This document shows, piece after piece, positions 44,377-54,538 of a stretch of DNA of 64,000 nucleotides. The DNA comes from Acidobacteriota bacterium (GTDB taxonomy: Bacteria; Acidobacteriota; Terriglobia; Acidiferrales; UBA7541). The DNA lies in contig QHZD01000029.1 in NCBI GenBank assembly GCA_003225315.1, positions 33,083 to 97,082 on the forward strand, given 5' to 3'. Each line of letters opens with the position of its first letter. Positions within the stretch are counted from its first letter, which is position 1. The notes under the pieces were generated by a model. It made no database searches. It saw nothing but the letters and a program-made list of their open reading frames with translations, and had not been told where the DNA came from. The position numbers and the translations under genes were made by a program.

Positions 44377-44956
44377 TCTCAAAAACTCCAAACGATGATT
44401 TCGGTCCCGCAGGAATCAGGACACAGCCAAGAAAACGGTAGTCTAGCACGGCCCGGCGGCCCATCCTTATGGTCGCCTCTGGATAGCGAGTCGTTTCCGA
44501 TTTACCGGGTGGTCTCAATAGGTCGACGCAACACTCAAGCCGAACCTGACTTACATTGAAAACAAAGATCAAATCGCTCACTAGGGTAGATCAGCGGGAA
44601 CACTACCCTGGCTAGGTTTTGACCGAGGACAGCCAAACAGATTGCTTCTCCCAGGGAAGCCTTGTCGAATCAAAGTATTAGATGGTGTTGCATCGACCGG
44701 TTGAGCTGGCACGTGTTTACCAGGAGTGATGGCGCGCGCTGATTATCCTTGAGTTGCACAAGCTCACGGATTTGTGCCGCCTACTTCGATTGCCGCTGTT
44801 ACGGCTGAGCTAGGGTATACCCCGCAACCGTGAATCAGGTTGCGACCCGATTGTAGAAAAATGCCGTAGCGATTACTAAATTGTCTGCCCAGTACTTTTG
44901 AGCCTATTCCCAGGGTGTGAGCTAGTCAACAAGCCAACTCGGGCGGAGGTTTGCTC
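44377..44956. other. gene-free divergent region
   Basis: About 580 bp between the divergent TonB receptor and BNR-propeller genes. It contains a small hairpin (GCAACC / GGTTGC, 44825-44844) and the GGAGG of the downstream gene at 44943-44949. I see no clear operator and no coding sequence. Confidence 0.5.
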
Positions 44957-47008
44957 ATGAAAGCCATTCGGTTCTACTTGTGGATTTCCTTCGTCGTTCT
45001 GGTTCTCGCTTCGACCGCAGCGTTGTTCGTCGCTAATCTGCTTCCCGTGTGGGCGCAAGTCGGAACGCCTCCCAGCAGCACAATCAGCAGCAGTTCGGGC
45101 CCATTGGCTTGGGACTTTGCGCCTGTGGGCGGAGGGACGGTGATAAACGTGGGAATTCAGGACATCTGTCCGCCCGGCCTGTGTGATGACCACGATTTGA
45201 CCGTGGTACTCCCCGCCCCTGCCGCCACGTTCTATCAGACGATGACGGCCAATCTCACCTTTCAATACACGTGGACAAGCGCGCTGCCAACGGATCTGGA
45301 CATCTTCGCCATCAGCCCCAGCGGAGCCGACCACGGCCCCGGCTCGCCTGATAACACTTCAACCGGAACCGGCCAGGAGGTCCTCACGGTCACCGATCCT
45401 ATTGACGGGCTATGGCACATTCGCTCAGTAGCCGCGCTAGCCCCGGTGCCGACCGCGGCTCACGTGGCGGTTACGCTAACGATTGCACCCAGGCCCACGG
45501 CGCCGATACCTCCTCCTCCGGCTCCTGGCGCACCAACTTTTATCAATTATCCTGCTCCCGATGATTGCGCGGGAACGCAACAACCACCCAGCTGCATTCA
45601 GCCGGCGACGGGCTCAACGACTGCCGCGGAGCACGCCGCAGGAGAGCCGTCCATTGGGGTTGACTGGAACACCGGCAAGGCGTTTATCCAGGCGGGGAAC
45701 CATACGCTACGCGTGACTTTTAACGACAGCGTGAACCCAGCCACCGCGTTTTGGGAGGACAAGCGCTCGCCCTTCGCGCGCCTGAGCCTGGACCCGATCA
45801 TGTTCGTAGACGACGGCCATTTTGGCGGGCCAAATCGCGTGTTTTCTTCGCAGCTCAACCTGGTCACCAGCGAGCTTTCATTCAGCGACGACGATGGCAA
45901 CAACTGGCTTCCCACGCAGGGGTCGGGCCAACCTGCGGGCGTCGACCATCAGACGGTGGGCGGAGGTCCTTACGCTTTCCCGGCGCCGCTGACGCCAACG
46001 AGGTACACGCATGGGATTTATTACTGTTCGCAGGACATTGTGACGGCGTTCTGCTCGCGCAGCGATGACGGCGGCCTGACCTTCGGCCCTGGCATTCCCA
46101 TCTACACTTTTGCCCATGTTAACGGCGTGGATGTTCCCATCGCGCCCGGTACTTGCGGCGGTTTGCACGGTCACGTGCGAGTTTCGCCTGACGGCACCGT
46201 TTACGTTCCCAACGAAAACTGCTTCGACGCCAACAGCGTCAACCGACCAGGCGTGGCCGTTTCTACGGACAATGGTTTGAGCTGGGTGGTGCGCACGGTG
46301 CCGGACGGCGAGAGCATCAGCCCCGGCACGGACCCGTCGGTTGCAGAAGGAGCAAACAATACCATCTACCTCGGGTATGTGAACTCGGACGGCCATGCCA
46401 AGATTGCAGTTTCGGCCGACCGCGGCTTGCACTGGTCGAAGTCCGAGGATGCGGGGACTCCGTTCGGAGTGCAGAACACGGAGTTTGCCGAAGTGATCGC
46501 CGGCGACGATGATCGCGCAGCCTTTGCATTCCTGGGGACTCAGACCACGGGTGATACGCAGTCGGCCGACTTTCAGGGGGTGTGGCACCTCTATGTGGCC
46601 TTCACTTACGACTCCGGCCTCACCTGGACGACCGTTGACGCAACTCCCGCGGACCCAGTCCAGCGAGGCTGCATCTGGAACCAGGGAGGAAGCAACCCGT
46701 GCCGCAATCTACTTGATTTCAACGACATTACGGTGGATAAATTCGGGCGGGTGCTCGTCGGCTACGCCGACGGCTGCACCGGAAGTTGCGTGACCGACCC
46801 GACGCAGAATGCGTCCACAGGCCCTGCCAGCGCCCAGGACGCGCTGGCGACGATTGCCCGTCAGGTGGGAGGCCTCGGGCTCTTCAAGACATTCGACGGC
46901 ACGCAATTCGCCACTCGTACGGGGGACATCAAAGGGCACGGCAAGCTGTGCTTTGGAAGCCCCGCGAAGGGCGTTCGGGGCGATCCGGGCTGCAAGGCCA
47001 AGAATTAG
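44957..47008 (+). CDS. secreted BNR-repeat (sialidase-like) beta-propeller protein
   Basis: A 683-residue exported protein: signal/anchor helix FYLWISFVVLVLASTAALFVANLLPVWAQ, an N-terminal ~130-residue P/Pro-domain-like beta-sandwich (TFQYTWTSALPTDLDIFAISPSG), a proline-rich linker, then a propeller with Asp-box-like turns: SDDDGNNWLPT, SRSDDGGLTFGPG, VSTDNGLSWVV, VSADRGLHWSK, TYDSGLTWTTV. Asp boxes (SxDxGxTW) occur in sialidases and in many other propellers; the sialidase arginine triad is not evident, so enzymatic activity is doubtful. GGAGG with 7-bp spacing selects ATG 44957. Confidence 0.8.
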   Translation: MKAIRFYLWISFVVLVLASTAALFVANLLPVWAQVGTPPSSTISSSSGPLAWDFAPVGGGTVINVGIQDICPPGLCDDHDLTVVLPAPAATFYQTMTANLTFQYTWTSALPTDLDIFAISPSGADHGPGSPDNTSTGTGQEVLTVTDPIDGLWHIRSVAALAPVPTAAHVAVTLTIAPRPTAPIPPPPAPGAPTFINYPAPDDCAGTQQPPSCIQPATGSTTAAEHAAGEPSIGVDWNTGKAFIQAGNHTLRVTFNDSVNPATAFWEDKRSPFARLSLDPIMFVDDGHFGGPNRVFSSQLNLVTSELSFSDDDGNNWLPTQGSGQPAGVDHQTVGGGPYAFPAPLTPTRYTHGIYYCSQDIVTAFCSRSDDGGLTFGPGIPIYTFAHVNGVDVPIAPGTCGGLHGHVRVSPDGTVYVPNENCFDANSVNRPGVAVSTDNGLSWVVRTVPDGESISPGTDPSVAEGANNTIYLGYVNSDGHAKIAVSADRGLHWSKSEDAGTPFGVQNTEFAEVIAGDDDRAAFAFLGTQTTGDTQSADFQGVWHLYVAFTYDSGLTWTTVDATPADPVQRGCIWNQGGSNPCRNLLDFNDITVDKFGRVLVGYADGCTGSCVTDPTQNASTGPASAQDALATIARQVGGLGLFKTFDGTQFATRTGDIKGHGKLCFGSPAKGVRGDPGCKAKN

Positions 47009-47041
47009 AGCAACGGGCTCGCGACCGCATCGAAAATATCT

Positions 47042-47644
47042 ATGAGTCGAACACTGACGATCTTGCCTTGCGTCGCGTTTGTCTTTGCCGGCGTGCTCGG
47101 AGGAGCCGCGCCACAGAGCGCCAAAAAGGGCACGGCTGTTTCGAAAAGGATCCTATACGCATGCGCCCTGCTGACCCCCGCTGAAATTGAAGCGATCCAG
47201 GGTGAGCGCGTCGAGGAAACTAAACCTACCGTGCGGCCAAGCGGCGGATTGTTCGCAACACAATGCCTGTTTCGCACGCCTACGTTAAACAAGTCAGTTA
47301 GCCTGTTCCTGACTGCGTCCGATCCACTGCATTCTGTCCCGCTGACCGCACGGCAACTTTGGCAGAAGCAGTTCCACTCTTCTGAAGTGGAAAGCGACGA
47401 AGAACCCGTCGCGGGCGAAAATAAAAAGAAGCTCGATTCCGAACGCGAGAGGGAGAGCCGCGAGCCACGTCCCATTCGCGGTCTTGGCGAGGAGGCTTAC
47501 TGGGTCGCCAGTCCGGTTGCCAGCGCGCTCTACGTGCTCAAAGGAGAGATGTTCTTGAGAATCAGCGTTGGCAGCGCCGGCCAAGAATCCGAGCGCATGG
47601 AAAAATCGAAGGCGCTGGCCCGCGCCGTGCTTAAGCGCCTCTGA
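47042..47644 (+). CDS. secreted hypothetical protein
   Basis: A 200-residue protein with a signal peptide (MSRTLTILPCVAFVFAGVLGGAA). The segment CALLTPAEIEAIQGE and two further cysteines (TQCLF) resemble small lipoprotein-like domains that begin C-LLT-AEI. The middle is strongly charged (SDEEPVAGENKKKLDSERERESREPRP). No enzymatic motif. It lies 33 bp downstream of the BNR-protein gene on the same strand and may be co-expressed. Confidence 0.7.
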   Translation: MSRTLTILPCVAFVFAGVLGGAAPQSAKKGTAVSKRILYACALLTPAEIEAIQGERVEETKPTVRPSGGLFATQCLFRTPTLNKSVSLFLTASDPLHSVPLTARQLWQKQFHSSEVESDEEPVAGENKKKLDSERERESREPRPIRGLGEEAYWVASPVASALYVLKGEMFLRISVGSAGQESERMEKSKALARAVLKRL

Positions 47645-47761
47645 CTCGTCGAATGAAGCGCCTCGAACGGTTCCCACAATTTCTCGTCCAGCCAAGGATA
47701 ACTGCGTACTCGAGGCGCGCCTAATCGGAAACTAATCACCCACGAGGACCAGTGAGCCGCT

Positions 47762-48058
<297 letters not shown>

Positions 48059-48095
48059 TCACCAGTCACCAATCACGAGCCGCTTGTAACGAACT

Positions 48096-49439
48096 ATGTT
48101 TGAGAACCTTACAGAGAAGCTGCAACGTACATTTAAGAATCTGCGCGGGCAAGGCAAGCTCACCGATGAGCACCTGAACACCGCGCTGGCCGAAATTCGC
48201 GAAGCGCTGCTCGAAGGCGACGTCAACGTGGGCGTGGCCGACGAGCTGCTAGCCAACATCCGCGCGAAAGCGATCGGCAGCGAGGTGATGCTGCAACTTT
48301 CGCCCGATCAACAAGTCGTCAAAGTAGTGCGCGACGAGCTTGCAGCGATGCTGGGCAAGCACGCCAAGCCGCTGTTTGCTTCGCGCCCGCCATCGGTGTG
48401 GATGATTGTGGGGCTGCAAGGTTCCGGCAAGACCACGACGACGGGGAAGCTCGCCAAATGGCTTTCGCAACACGGGCATCGTCCGCTGGTCGTTTCCACG
48501 GACGTTTATCGACCCGCGGCGCGCGAACAGCTCGCGCAAGTCGCGAAGGCCGTGGGCACTCCGGTTTGGCCCGGCGCGGGAACGGACAAGCCACTGGAAA
48601 TCGTGAAAGGGGCAATCAAGGAAGCGAAACTTTCCGCCAGCGACGTGATCCTGGTGGACACGGCCGGCCGCCTGCACATTGACGATGAATTGATGGACGA
48701 GCTGAGCACGCTGAAGAAAGAATTGCAGCCCAGCGAAATTCTTTTTATCGCCGATTCCATGATCGGCCAGGACGCGGTGCGGTCCGCCGGTGAATTTCAC
48801 AAGCGCCTCGGGCTGACGGGTGTGATCCTGACGAAGTTGGATGGCGACGCGCGCGGCGGCGCGGCGCTGAGCATCGGCAAAGTTACCGGCGCGCCGGTGA
48901 AGTTCGTCGGACTTGGCGAAAAATACGATGCGCTCGAAGGATTTTATCCCGAACGCATCGTGTCGCGCGTTCTGGGCATGGGTGACATCATGTCGCTGAT
49001 CGAGCGCGTGGAGCAGACGGTCGACAAGAAAGCCGCCGCTGACCTGGAACGCAAGCTGCGCAAGGAAGAATTCACGCTGGAAGATTTCCGCGACCAGCTA
49101 AAGCAGATTCGCAAGATGGGTCCGCTCGAAAAAATCGTGGACATGCTGCCGAAGATGGGGCCGCTGCAAAATCTTCCCAAGGATGCGAAGGTCGACGAGG
49201 GCCAACTCACTCGCGTGGAGGCCATCATCAACTCCATGACCAACCAGGAGCGCCGCGACCACAACGTAATCGACGGCAAAAGGCGCAAGCGCATAGCCAA
49301 AGGCAGCGGCACGACGGTGCAGGACGTCAACACGGTCCTAAAGCAATACCTGCAAATGCGCACGATGATGAAGCAGTACGGCGCGATGGCTGCGCGCGCG
49401 AAAGTGAAGGGGCTCGGCAAACTCGCGGGATTGTCCTGA
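48096..49439 (+). CDS. ffh: signal recognition particle GTPase Ffh
   Basis: A 447-residue SRP54 homologue that delivers nascent membrane proteins to FtsY and the Sec translocon. Domains: N (MFENLTEKLQRTFKNLRGQGKL), G with P-loop GLQGSGKTTTTGKLA, DVYRPAAREQL, VDTAGRLHIDDELM, TKLDGDARGGAALS, and a Met-rich M domain with MGPLEKIVDMLPKMG and QERRDHNVIDGKRRKRIAKGSGTTVQDVNTVLKQY, the SRP RNA-binding part. It heads the usual ffh-rpsP-rimM-trmD-rplS region but is separated here from rpsP by 5 kb of other genes. Confidence 0.97.
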   Translation: MFENLTEKLQRTFKNLRGQGKLTDEHLNTALAEIREALLEGDVNVGVADELLANIRAKAIGSEVMLQLSPDQQVVKVVRDELAAMLGKHAKPLFASRPPSVWMIVGLQGSGKTTTTGKLAKWLSQHGHRPLVVSTDVYRPAAREQLAQVAKAVGTPVWPGAGTDKPLEIVKGAIKEAKLSASDVILVDTAGRLHIDDELMDELSTLKKELQPSEILFIADSMIGQDAVRSAGEFHKRLGLTGVILTKLDGDARGGAALSIGKVTGAPVKFVGLGEKYDALEGFYPERIVSRVLGMGDIMSLIERVEQTVDKKAAADLERKLRKEEFTLEDFRDQLKQIRKMGPLEKIVDMLPKMGPLQNLPKDAKVDEGQLTRVEAIINSMTNQERRDHNVIDGKRRKRIAKGSGTTVQDVNTVLKQYLQMRTMMKQYGAMAARAKVKGLGKLAGLS

Positions 49440-49471
49440 GCACTGGCGAAGTTTTTGGGACTACGTGCAGA

Positions 49472-50638
49472 TCAGTTTTTGGCAGAGAAGAAAATATCGG
49501 CTACCTGCAGCGCCAATTTTTCGGGCTCCAGATCGGTGCGGTTGCACAAAATAATTACAGTCAAACCGCTGCCTTCGGTGAAGCGCTCGATCACCGTGCG
49601 AAATCCCATGGTGCTTCCGGTGTGCCACATGCGCGAGCGCCCTTGATAAGGATCGAGGAACCAGCCAAAGCCGTAGGAAACAGGTTTGCCGGGATGCAGA
49701 TTGTCGTCGTTCGGCGCGGCGGGCCAATGAGGCTCGGAGCCATCGTTGAGTTTCACGGGCGATAGGCCGGGCTGAAATTCCTTTTCGCTGAGCAGCGTGT
49801 GATTACGCAGTGCATCGTCCCATTTGGCGAGATCTTCAAGATTGGAATAGATGCCGCCATCGCCGAGCGTTGCGGAAGTAGAGCTTTGGTCGGTTTCTTT
49901 GAAGGTAGTGCCATCCTTGGAGTGGCCAAGGGCGCGATTCGCGACTCTGTTTTTGCCTTTTTGAAAAACCATTGTGTGATTCATTTTGAGGGGTGCAAAA
50001 ATTCTCGTGTGCAGAAAGTCGGCGTACGATTTTCCTGAAGCTTTGGCGACGATAAGTCCAAGCACGACGTAACCGGAATTGCTGTAGGACCAGCTTGTCC
50101 CCGGCGCAAATTGTCCGTTCCTCCCTTTCTTCAATAATTCCAAGACTTCAGCGTCTTGGATTTGTTTTTCCGGTGTCCACACGGGACCTTTTGCTTTTTC
50201 CACTGCGTCCATCAAGTCCTCGTAATCTGGCAAGCCGGAAGTGTGGTTCAGCAAGTTGCGAACGGTGATGGTTTTTCCGTAGGCGGGAAAATCAGGAAAA
50301 ATCTCCGTGAGCGCTTCGTCGTACCGGAGTTTCCCGTCATGGACCAGCAGCATTATGGCCATGGCTGTGAATTGCTTGGTGAAAGAAGCGAGCCGAAAAT
50401 TTGTGTGCGCATCGATTGTCACTTTCGAGTGAAGATCACGCATGCCGTAACCGCGTTCGAAAACGAGCTGGCCATTTTTTCGCACCAGAACGGCAAGGCC
50501 GGGTGAATCGGGAGAAGTCACTCCTGAAAAAACGGCATCAATCTGCTTATCTAAGGTTCCTGAAGATTGTGCGGGCGTATTCGCAGCGGTTCCCAGAGCG
50601 AGAAGCGCAACCACTGTAATGATGAGCTTCGCGTTCAC
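49472..50638 (-). CDS. serine hydrolase, class C beta-lactamase/esterase family
   Basis: A 388-residue secreted hydrolase: signal peptide NAKLIITVVALLALGTAANTPAQ, then the beta-lactamase fold with nucleophile motif SFTKQF (SxxK), YSNSGYVVLG (YxN) and a WHTGSTMGFR (HTG in place of KTG). This combination is typical of EstB-like esterases and D-aminopeptidase-like proteins rather than true AmpC. It probably acts on esters or peptidoglycan-like peptides in the periplasm. GTG 50638 with GGAGG is chosen as start. It lies alone between ffh and two permease genes. Confidence 0.88.
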   Translation of the reverse strand: MNAKLIITVVALLALGTAANTPAQSSGTLDKQIDAVFSGVTSPDSPGLAVLVRKNGQLVFERGYGMRDLHSKVTIDAHTNFRLASFTKQFTAMAIMLLVHDGKLRYDEALTEIFPDFPAYGKTITVRNLLNHTSGLPDYEDLMDAVEKAKGPVWTPEKQIQDAEVLELLKKGRNGQFAPGTSWSYSNSGYVVLGLIVAKASGKSYADFLHTRIFAPLKMNHTMVFQKGKNRVANRALGHSKDGTTFKETDQSSTSATLGDGGIYSNLEDLAKWDDALRNHTLLSEKEFQPGLSPVKLNDGSEPHWPAAPNDDNLHPGKPVSYGFGWFLDPYQGRSRMWHTGSTMGFRTVIERFTEGSGLTVIILCNRTDLEPEKLALQVADIFFSAKN

Positions 50639-50861
50639 CAAGCCTCCTTGTTGCGCGCCGCAGCATATCACCTGTGCATCGAAATGAACGATAGAATGCC
50701 CAATGAAAAAGCAAAGGATGTAACTCGCGCACCCCTGCCAGCGTATTCTCTAGAGACACGTTCGGGCTTCGTCTCAAGCGTGTTCGCAAGTGCCCCGCCT
50801 GCGAATTAGCGGCTAGCGACTGCAAGATTCGGTAAAGTAAGGGGAGAATCTCTCCGCGCCC

Positions 50862-52082
50862 ATGCTCGCCGTGCGTGACAATTTAGCGCTGTGCCTCAGC
50901 GCCCTGCGCGCGCACAAGCTGCGCGCCTCGCTCACCATGCTGGGACTGACGATGGGTGTGGCCACACTGATCACGGTGATGACCATCGTGCAGGGCGCGA
51001 ACGTCTATGTGGAACAGAAGATCGCCAACCTGGGCACGAATGTTTTTCAAATTGCGCGAACGCCTTTTGCGGTGACCGACTTCAACATCATCATCAAAGC
51101 GCTGAAGTACAAGAAGATCGAGATGGAAGAAGTACGCGCCGTAGCGGAGGGATGCGCGGCGTGCGAAGTGGTTGGCGCCACCGCGAGTACGACAGCGCGG
51201 GCCCGGTACGGCAACAAAGAGGTGCCCGACGTGAGTTTCTCCGGCCAGACGGCGAACATGGCGGATATTGACACGCGCACGGTCGAACTCGGTCGATATT
51301 TCACTCCCACGGAAGCTGAACATCGCGCCGGCGTTTGCCTGATCGGCGACACGCTGGTGCAGCAATTGTTTATGGGCACGGACCCCATCGGGAAGTTCAT
51401 TCGCGTGGGCAACGATGAGCTGATGGTGATCGGGGTGATGGAGAAAGTCGGCAGCGTCCTCGGCCAGGACCAGGACAACTTCGTCATGGTGCCGTTGCCA
51501 GTTTATCTGAATATTCAGGGCGTGCATACCAGCCTGGTCATCAACGTAAAGACGAGCACCGAGAATTTTGAGAAAGCGCAGGACCAGGCGCAGCTGGTGT
51601 TGCGAGCGCGGCGCCACATCACCGGCCAGAGGGAGGCCGATTTTTTCATTGGGACCAAGGAAAGCTACATGAGCTTGTGGCGCAGCATCAGCTCGGCGTT
51701 TTTTGCGGTGTTCATCCTGGTCAGCGCGATCTCGGTGGTCATCGGCGGGATCGTCATCATGAACGTGATGCTGGTGAGCGTGAGTTTGCGGCGAAGGGAA
51801 ATCGGCGTGCGGCGCGCGGTGGGAGCGACGAAGCGAGACATACTGCGACAGTTCATGGTGGAAAGTGTCATGCAATGCATCGCCGGGGGAGTCGCGGGCA
51901 TTTCGATGGGATTCTTGGTGGCTCTGGCGTTGCGGACGTACACGCCTTTCCCGGCTTCCGTTCAAACGTGGGTGGCGATTCTGGGCGTGATCCTGAGTTC
52001 CACAGTGGGGCTATTTTTTGGAATTTATCCAGCGGTGCGAGCGTCACAGCTCGACCCGGTGGTTGCCTTGAGGTCCGACTGA
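50862..52082 (+). CDS. MacB-like ABC transporter permease (first of pair)
   Basis: A 406-residue permease: N-terminal helix (LRAHKLRASLTMLGLTMGVATLITVMTIVQGA), a large MacB periplasmic core domain (about residues 60-270), and three C-terminal helices with the FtsX motif VSVSLRRREIGVRRAVGATKRDILRQFMVESV. These mechanotransmission proteins work with an ATPase and often with an RND-type adaptor to move peptides, lipoproteins or drugs. No ATPase gene adjoins. Its stop overlaps the next start by one base (TGATG), so the two permeases are made together, likely as a heterodimer. Confidence 0.88.
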   Translation: MLAVRDNLALCLSALRAHKLRASLTMLGLTMGVATLITVMTIVQGANVYVEQKIANLGTNVFQIARTPFAVTDFNIIIKALKYKKIEMEEVRAVAEGCAACEVVGATASTTARARYGNKEVPDVSFSGQTANMADIDTRTVELGRYFTPTEAEHRAGVCLIGDTLVQQLFMGTDPIGKFIRVGNDELMVIGVMEKVGSVLGQDQDNFVMVPLPVYLNIQGVHTSLVINVKTSTENFEKAQDQAQLVLRARRHITGQREADFFIGTKESYMSLWRSISSAFFAVFILVSAISVVIGGIVIMNVMLVSVSLRRREIGVRRAVGATKRDILRQFMVESVMQCIAGGVAGISMGFLVALALRTYTPFPASVQTWVAILGVILSSTVGLFFGIYPAVRASQLDPVVALRSD

Positions 52083-53347
52083 TGACGATCATGACGCTTG
52101 CGCAAGCGCGGGAAAATTTCTTTGCAGCCATGGAGACGCTGCGTTCGTCCAAAGTGCGTTCCGCGCTGACCGTGTTGGGCATCGTCATCGGCGTTTCGTC
52201 GGTGATTTCCATGGCGGCGATCATCCAGGGACTCAACAAGTTCGTGCAGGACCGCGTGCAAGCGTTGGGCTCCCGTACCTACTTTATCTCGCGATTTCCG
52301 CCGGGCACGGACCCTTCCCGCTGGCCGGAGAGGATTCGCGTGCGCAAATATTTTGAGTACAACTATGCGGGCTTCATCCGCGATGCTGCGCCTGACGTGC
52401 AGGCCTTGACCACCATCGGCACACGCGGTTTTTTTTTCGGCGATTCGAATTTGATCACCAGCGGGCACTACAGCGTGGAAAAGGTTATCGTGCGCGGAGC
52501 TGAACCGCAGTACATTGACGCGATACCTTTATTCAGCATTGCGCGCGGCCGCTTCATCAGCGCCTTCGACCAGGAGCACACGCGGCCAGTCGTTGTCCTT
52601 GGCGCGGCGATCAGCGAGTCCCTGTTTCCGAACACCGACGCGCTGGGGAAAACCGTTCGTATTAATGGAAGCGTCTACGAGGTTGTCGGAGTTTTCGAAC
52701 ACGACCAAGGGTTGTTTGTTGGTCCGGGCGTGGATATTTTTGCCGTGATCCCGCTGAGCTGCTTCAAGAAGGAGTACCCGGAGGCGAAAGAGCTGATTAT
52801 GGCGTTTACAGTGCCAGAAAACGTAAACGTCGAAACGGCGCAAGGCGAAGTCATTCAGGCGATGCGGCGGCTGCGCCGTATCCCGGCCGGCAAGGAAAAC
52901 GATTTCGAGTTGAGCTCCCCGGACTTTATCAGCAATTTATGGAACCAGCTTACCGGCGCGCTGGTGATTCTCACTACCGTAATCAGTTCGATCGGATTGC
53001 TGGTGGGTGGAATCGGCGTCATGAATATCATGCTGATCTCGGTGACCGAACGCACTCAGGAAATTGGCGTGCGCAAGGCCATTGGCGCCCGCCGGGCCGA
53101 TGTCCGGTTGCAATTTTTGCTGGAGGCCGTGGTGCTTACACTGGTTGGGGGCACAATCGGCATCCTGATCGGCGCGGGAGTCTCCGCAACCGTGCGGACT
53201 CTTGTGCCATCGATTCCCGCAACTCTGTCTTACTTGTGGGTGACGATTGGATTTGCAATCTCCGTCGGTGTGGGCCTGTTCTTTGGCTATTATCCGGCAA
53301 ACCTGGCGGCTAATCTGGATCCCATCGCTTGCCTCAGGTACGAGTAA
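52082..53347 (+). CDS. MacB-like ABC transporter permease (second of pair)
   Basis: A 421-residue permease with the same layout: MTIMTLAQARENFFAAMETLRSSKVRSALTVLGIVIGVSSVISMAAIIQGLN, a MacB periplasmic core (PLFSIARGRFISAFDQEHTRPVVVLGAAISESLF), and C-terminal helices with LISVTERTQEIGVRKAIGARRADVRLQFLLEAV. The ATG at 52082 is used because it overlaps the first permease stop; the frame is open 400 bases further upstream but that part is antiphase to the first permease. Its partner ATPase must be encoded elsewhere. Confidence 0.88.
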   Translation: MTIMTLAQARENFFAAMETLRSSKVRSALTVLGIVIGVSSVISMAAIIQGLNKFVQDRVQALGSRTYFISRFPPGTDPSRWPERIRVRKYFEYNYAGFIRDAAPDVQALTTIGTRGFFFGDSNLITSGHYSVEKVIVRGAEPQYIDAIPLFSIARGRFISAFDQEHTRPVVVLGAAISESLFPNTDALGKTVRINGSVYEVVGVFEHDQGLFVGPGVDIFAVIPLSCFKKEYPEAKELIMAFTVPENVNVETAQGEVIQAMRRLRRIPAGKENDFELSSPDFISNLWNQLTGALVILTTVISSIGLLVGGIGVMNIMLISVTERTQEIGVRKAIGARRADVRLQFLLEAVVLTLVGGTIGILIGAGVSATVRTLVPSIPATLSYLWVTIGFAISVGVGLFFGYYPANLAANLDPIACLRYE

Positions 53348-53410
53348 CGAGTTTCCTCGAGCGATCCAGCCTGCCCTTGATTCAAGACCACACGATTTTC
53401 ATGGAGCGGA

Positions 53411-53430
53411 AATACGGAATAAGCCGTATT
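53411..53430. promoter_or_regulatory. inverted repeat upstream of outer-membrane gene
   Basis: AATACGG-AATAAG-CCGTATT, perfect 7-bp arms, lies 110 bp before the next start in an A/T-rich stretch that also contains TTAATACGATTAG. A possible operator of a TetR- or MarR-like regulator. Confidence 0.4.
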
Positions 53431-53541
53431 AATACGATTAGATTTGGCGTTTATATCTGTATTAAAATGCATAGCCTTCTGATGCGGGCCGTGGGCTCGC
53501 CGCGGTCTGGAAAATTGGATCCTGTAGAACCTGGAGACAAC

Positions 53542-54405
53542 GTGCGGCCCTACCGAAATGTTTTCGTCATTCTTGCTGTTTTTCTTTTCGCGGCCGTTCC
53601 TTCCTATTCGCAAACTGGTACGAATGCCGGCGGGGGAAGCGACCCGGGGTACTTCGCCAGCTGGTTCAAGCGCGTGGACAAGACACAAGCGGAGCAGCCT
53701 CACTGGGCCACTCCGCTGGCCACGACTACGCCCCGTCTCGAAGAGGAGTTTCGCCTCGACACTCTCTGGCAGACGAACAACAGCGGCATCACAACGGAAA
53801 ACTACGGCGGTGCAAAAGGACTGGAGCTGATACCAGCCGAGCGCGTCGAAGTGATTCTGGTTGCCCCGCCCGCCTATATCGTCCATAACGACAGCCTAGT
53901 GCGGGATGGATTCGGCGATTGGGGTTTCCTCGTGAAATACCGGATTCTTTCTTCGAATGAGGAAAAGGCAAAGTACATTTTGACGGCGTTTTTCCAAACG
54001 ACATTCCCGACGGGGCAGTACAAGAACGGAGCGACTGACGCCATCATCACGCCGACGATCGCGTACGGGAAGGGCTTCGGAGCGTTCGATATCCAAGGTA
54101 CTTTTGGCGTGACCTTGCCGACGGGCAATGAGGCGGCGATCGGCCGAACGTATCCCTGGAACAACGCTTTTCAGTACCACCTGTATCGAAAGTTCTGGCC
54201 GGAAGTCGAAGTGAACTACACGCATTTCCAGGACGGCCCGAGCAGCGGGCAGACTCAAGTCTTCATGACCCCGGGCCTGGTCATCGGAAGAATCCATCTG
54301 TGGAAGCGATTGGCAGTCACCGTGGGCGGGGGAATCCAGATCGCTACGACTCGCTTCCACCGGAACAATCACAATGGGATTCTCTCGGTGCGTTTTCCGT
54401 TCTAG
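53542..54405 (+). CDS. outer-membrane channel-like protein (MetA-pathway / OMPP1-type transporter)
   Basis: A 287-residue exported protein: GTG 53542 (GGAGACAAC just before it) gives RPYRNVFVILAVFLFAAVPSYSQ as signal peptide. The mature part has alternating beta strands with repeated aromatic ends, for example RVEVILVAPPAYIVHND, WGFLVKYRILS, YILTAFFQTTFPTGQY, ITPTIAYGKGFG, DIQGTFGVTLPTGN, and ends in HNGILSVRFPF. This fits the phenol-degradation MetA-pathway porin-like family. It may form a channel for small aromatics or be the outer partner of the permeases upstream, though that is only proximity. Confidence 0.78.
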   Translation: MRPYRNVFVILAVFLFAAVPSYSQTGTNAGGGSDPGYFASWFKRVDKTQAEQPHWATPLATTTPRLEEEFRLDTLWQTNNSGITTENYGGAKGLELIPAERVEVILVAPPAYIVHNDSLVRDGFGDWGFLVKYRILSSNEEKAKYILTAFFQTTFPTGQYKNGATDAIITPTIAYGKGFGAFDIQGTFGVTLPTGNEAAIGRTYPWNNAFQYHLYRKFWPEVEVNYTHFQDGPSSGQTQVFMTPGLVIGRIHLWKRLAVTVGGGIQIATTRFHRNNHNGILSVRFPF

Positions 54406-54538
54406 TTTCGGGGGCGCGAATCTGAGATTCAAATACCCAGCAGTAGCGTCATTTTCCACCCTCAACTGTGCCCTGCCGCGAGGGGAACCTCGTCCAGGGG
54501 CGCCCAAACACTGACCCGCAGCGACTCACAAACTTCGA

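Noticed and set aside
44951..47008. Sialidase activity for the BNR-propeller protein
   Set aside because: Asp boxes alone occur in many propellers. I could not find the arginine triad or the nucleophile Tyr/Glu pair of true sialidases.
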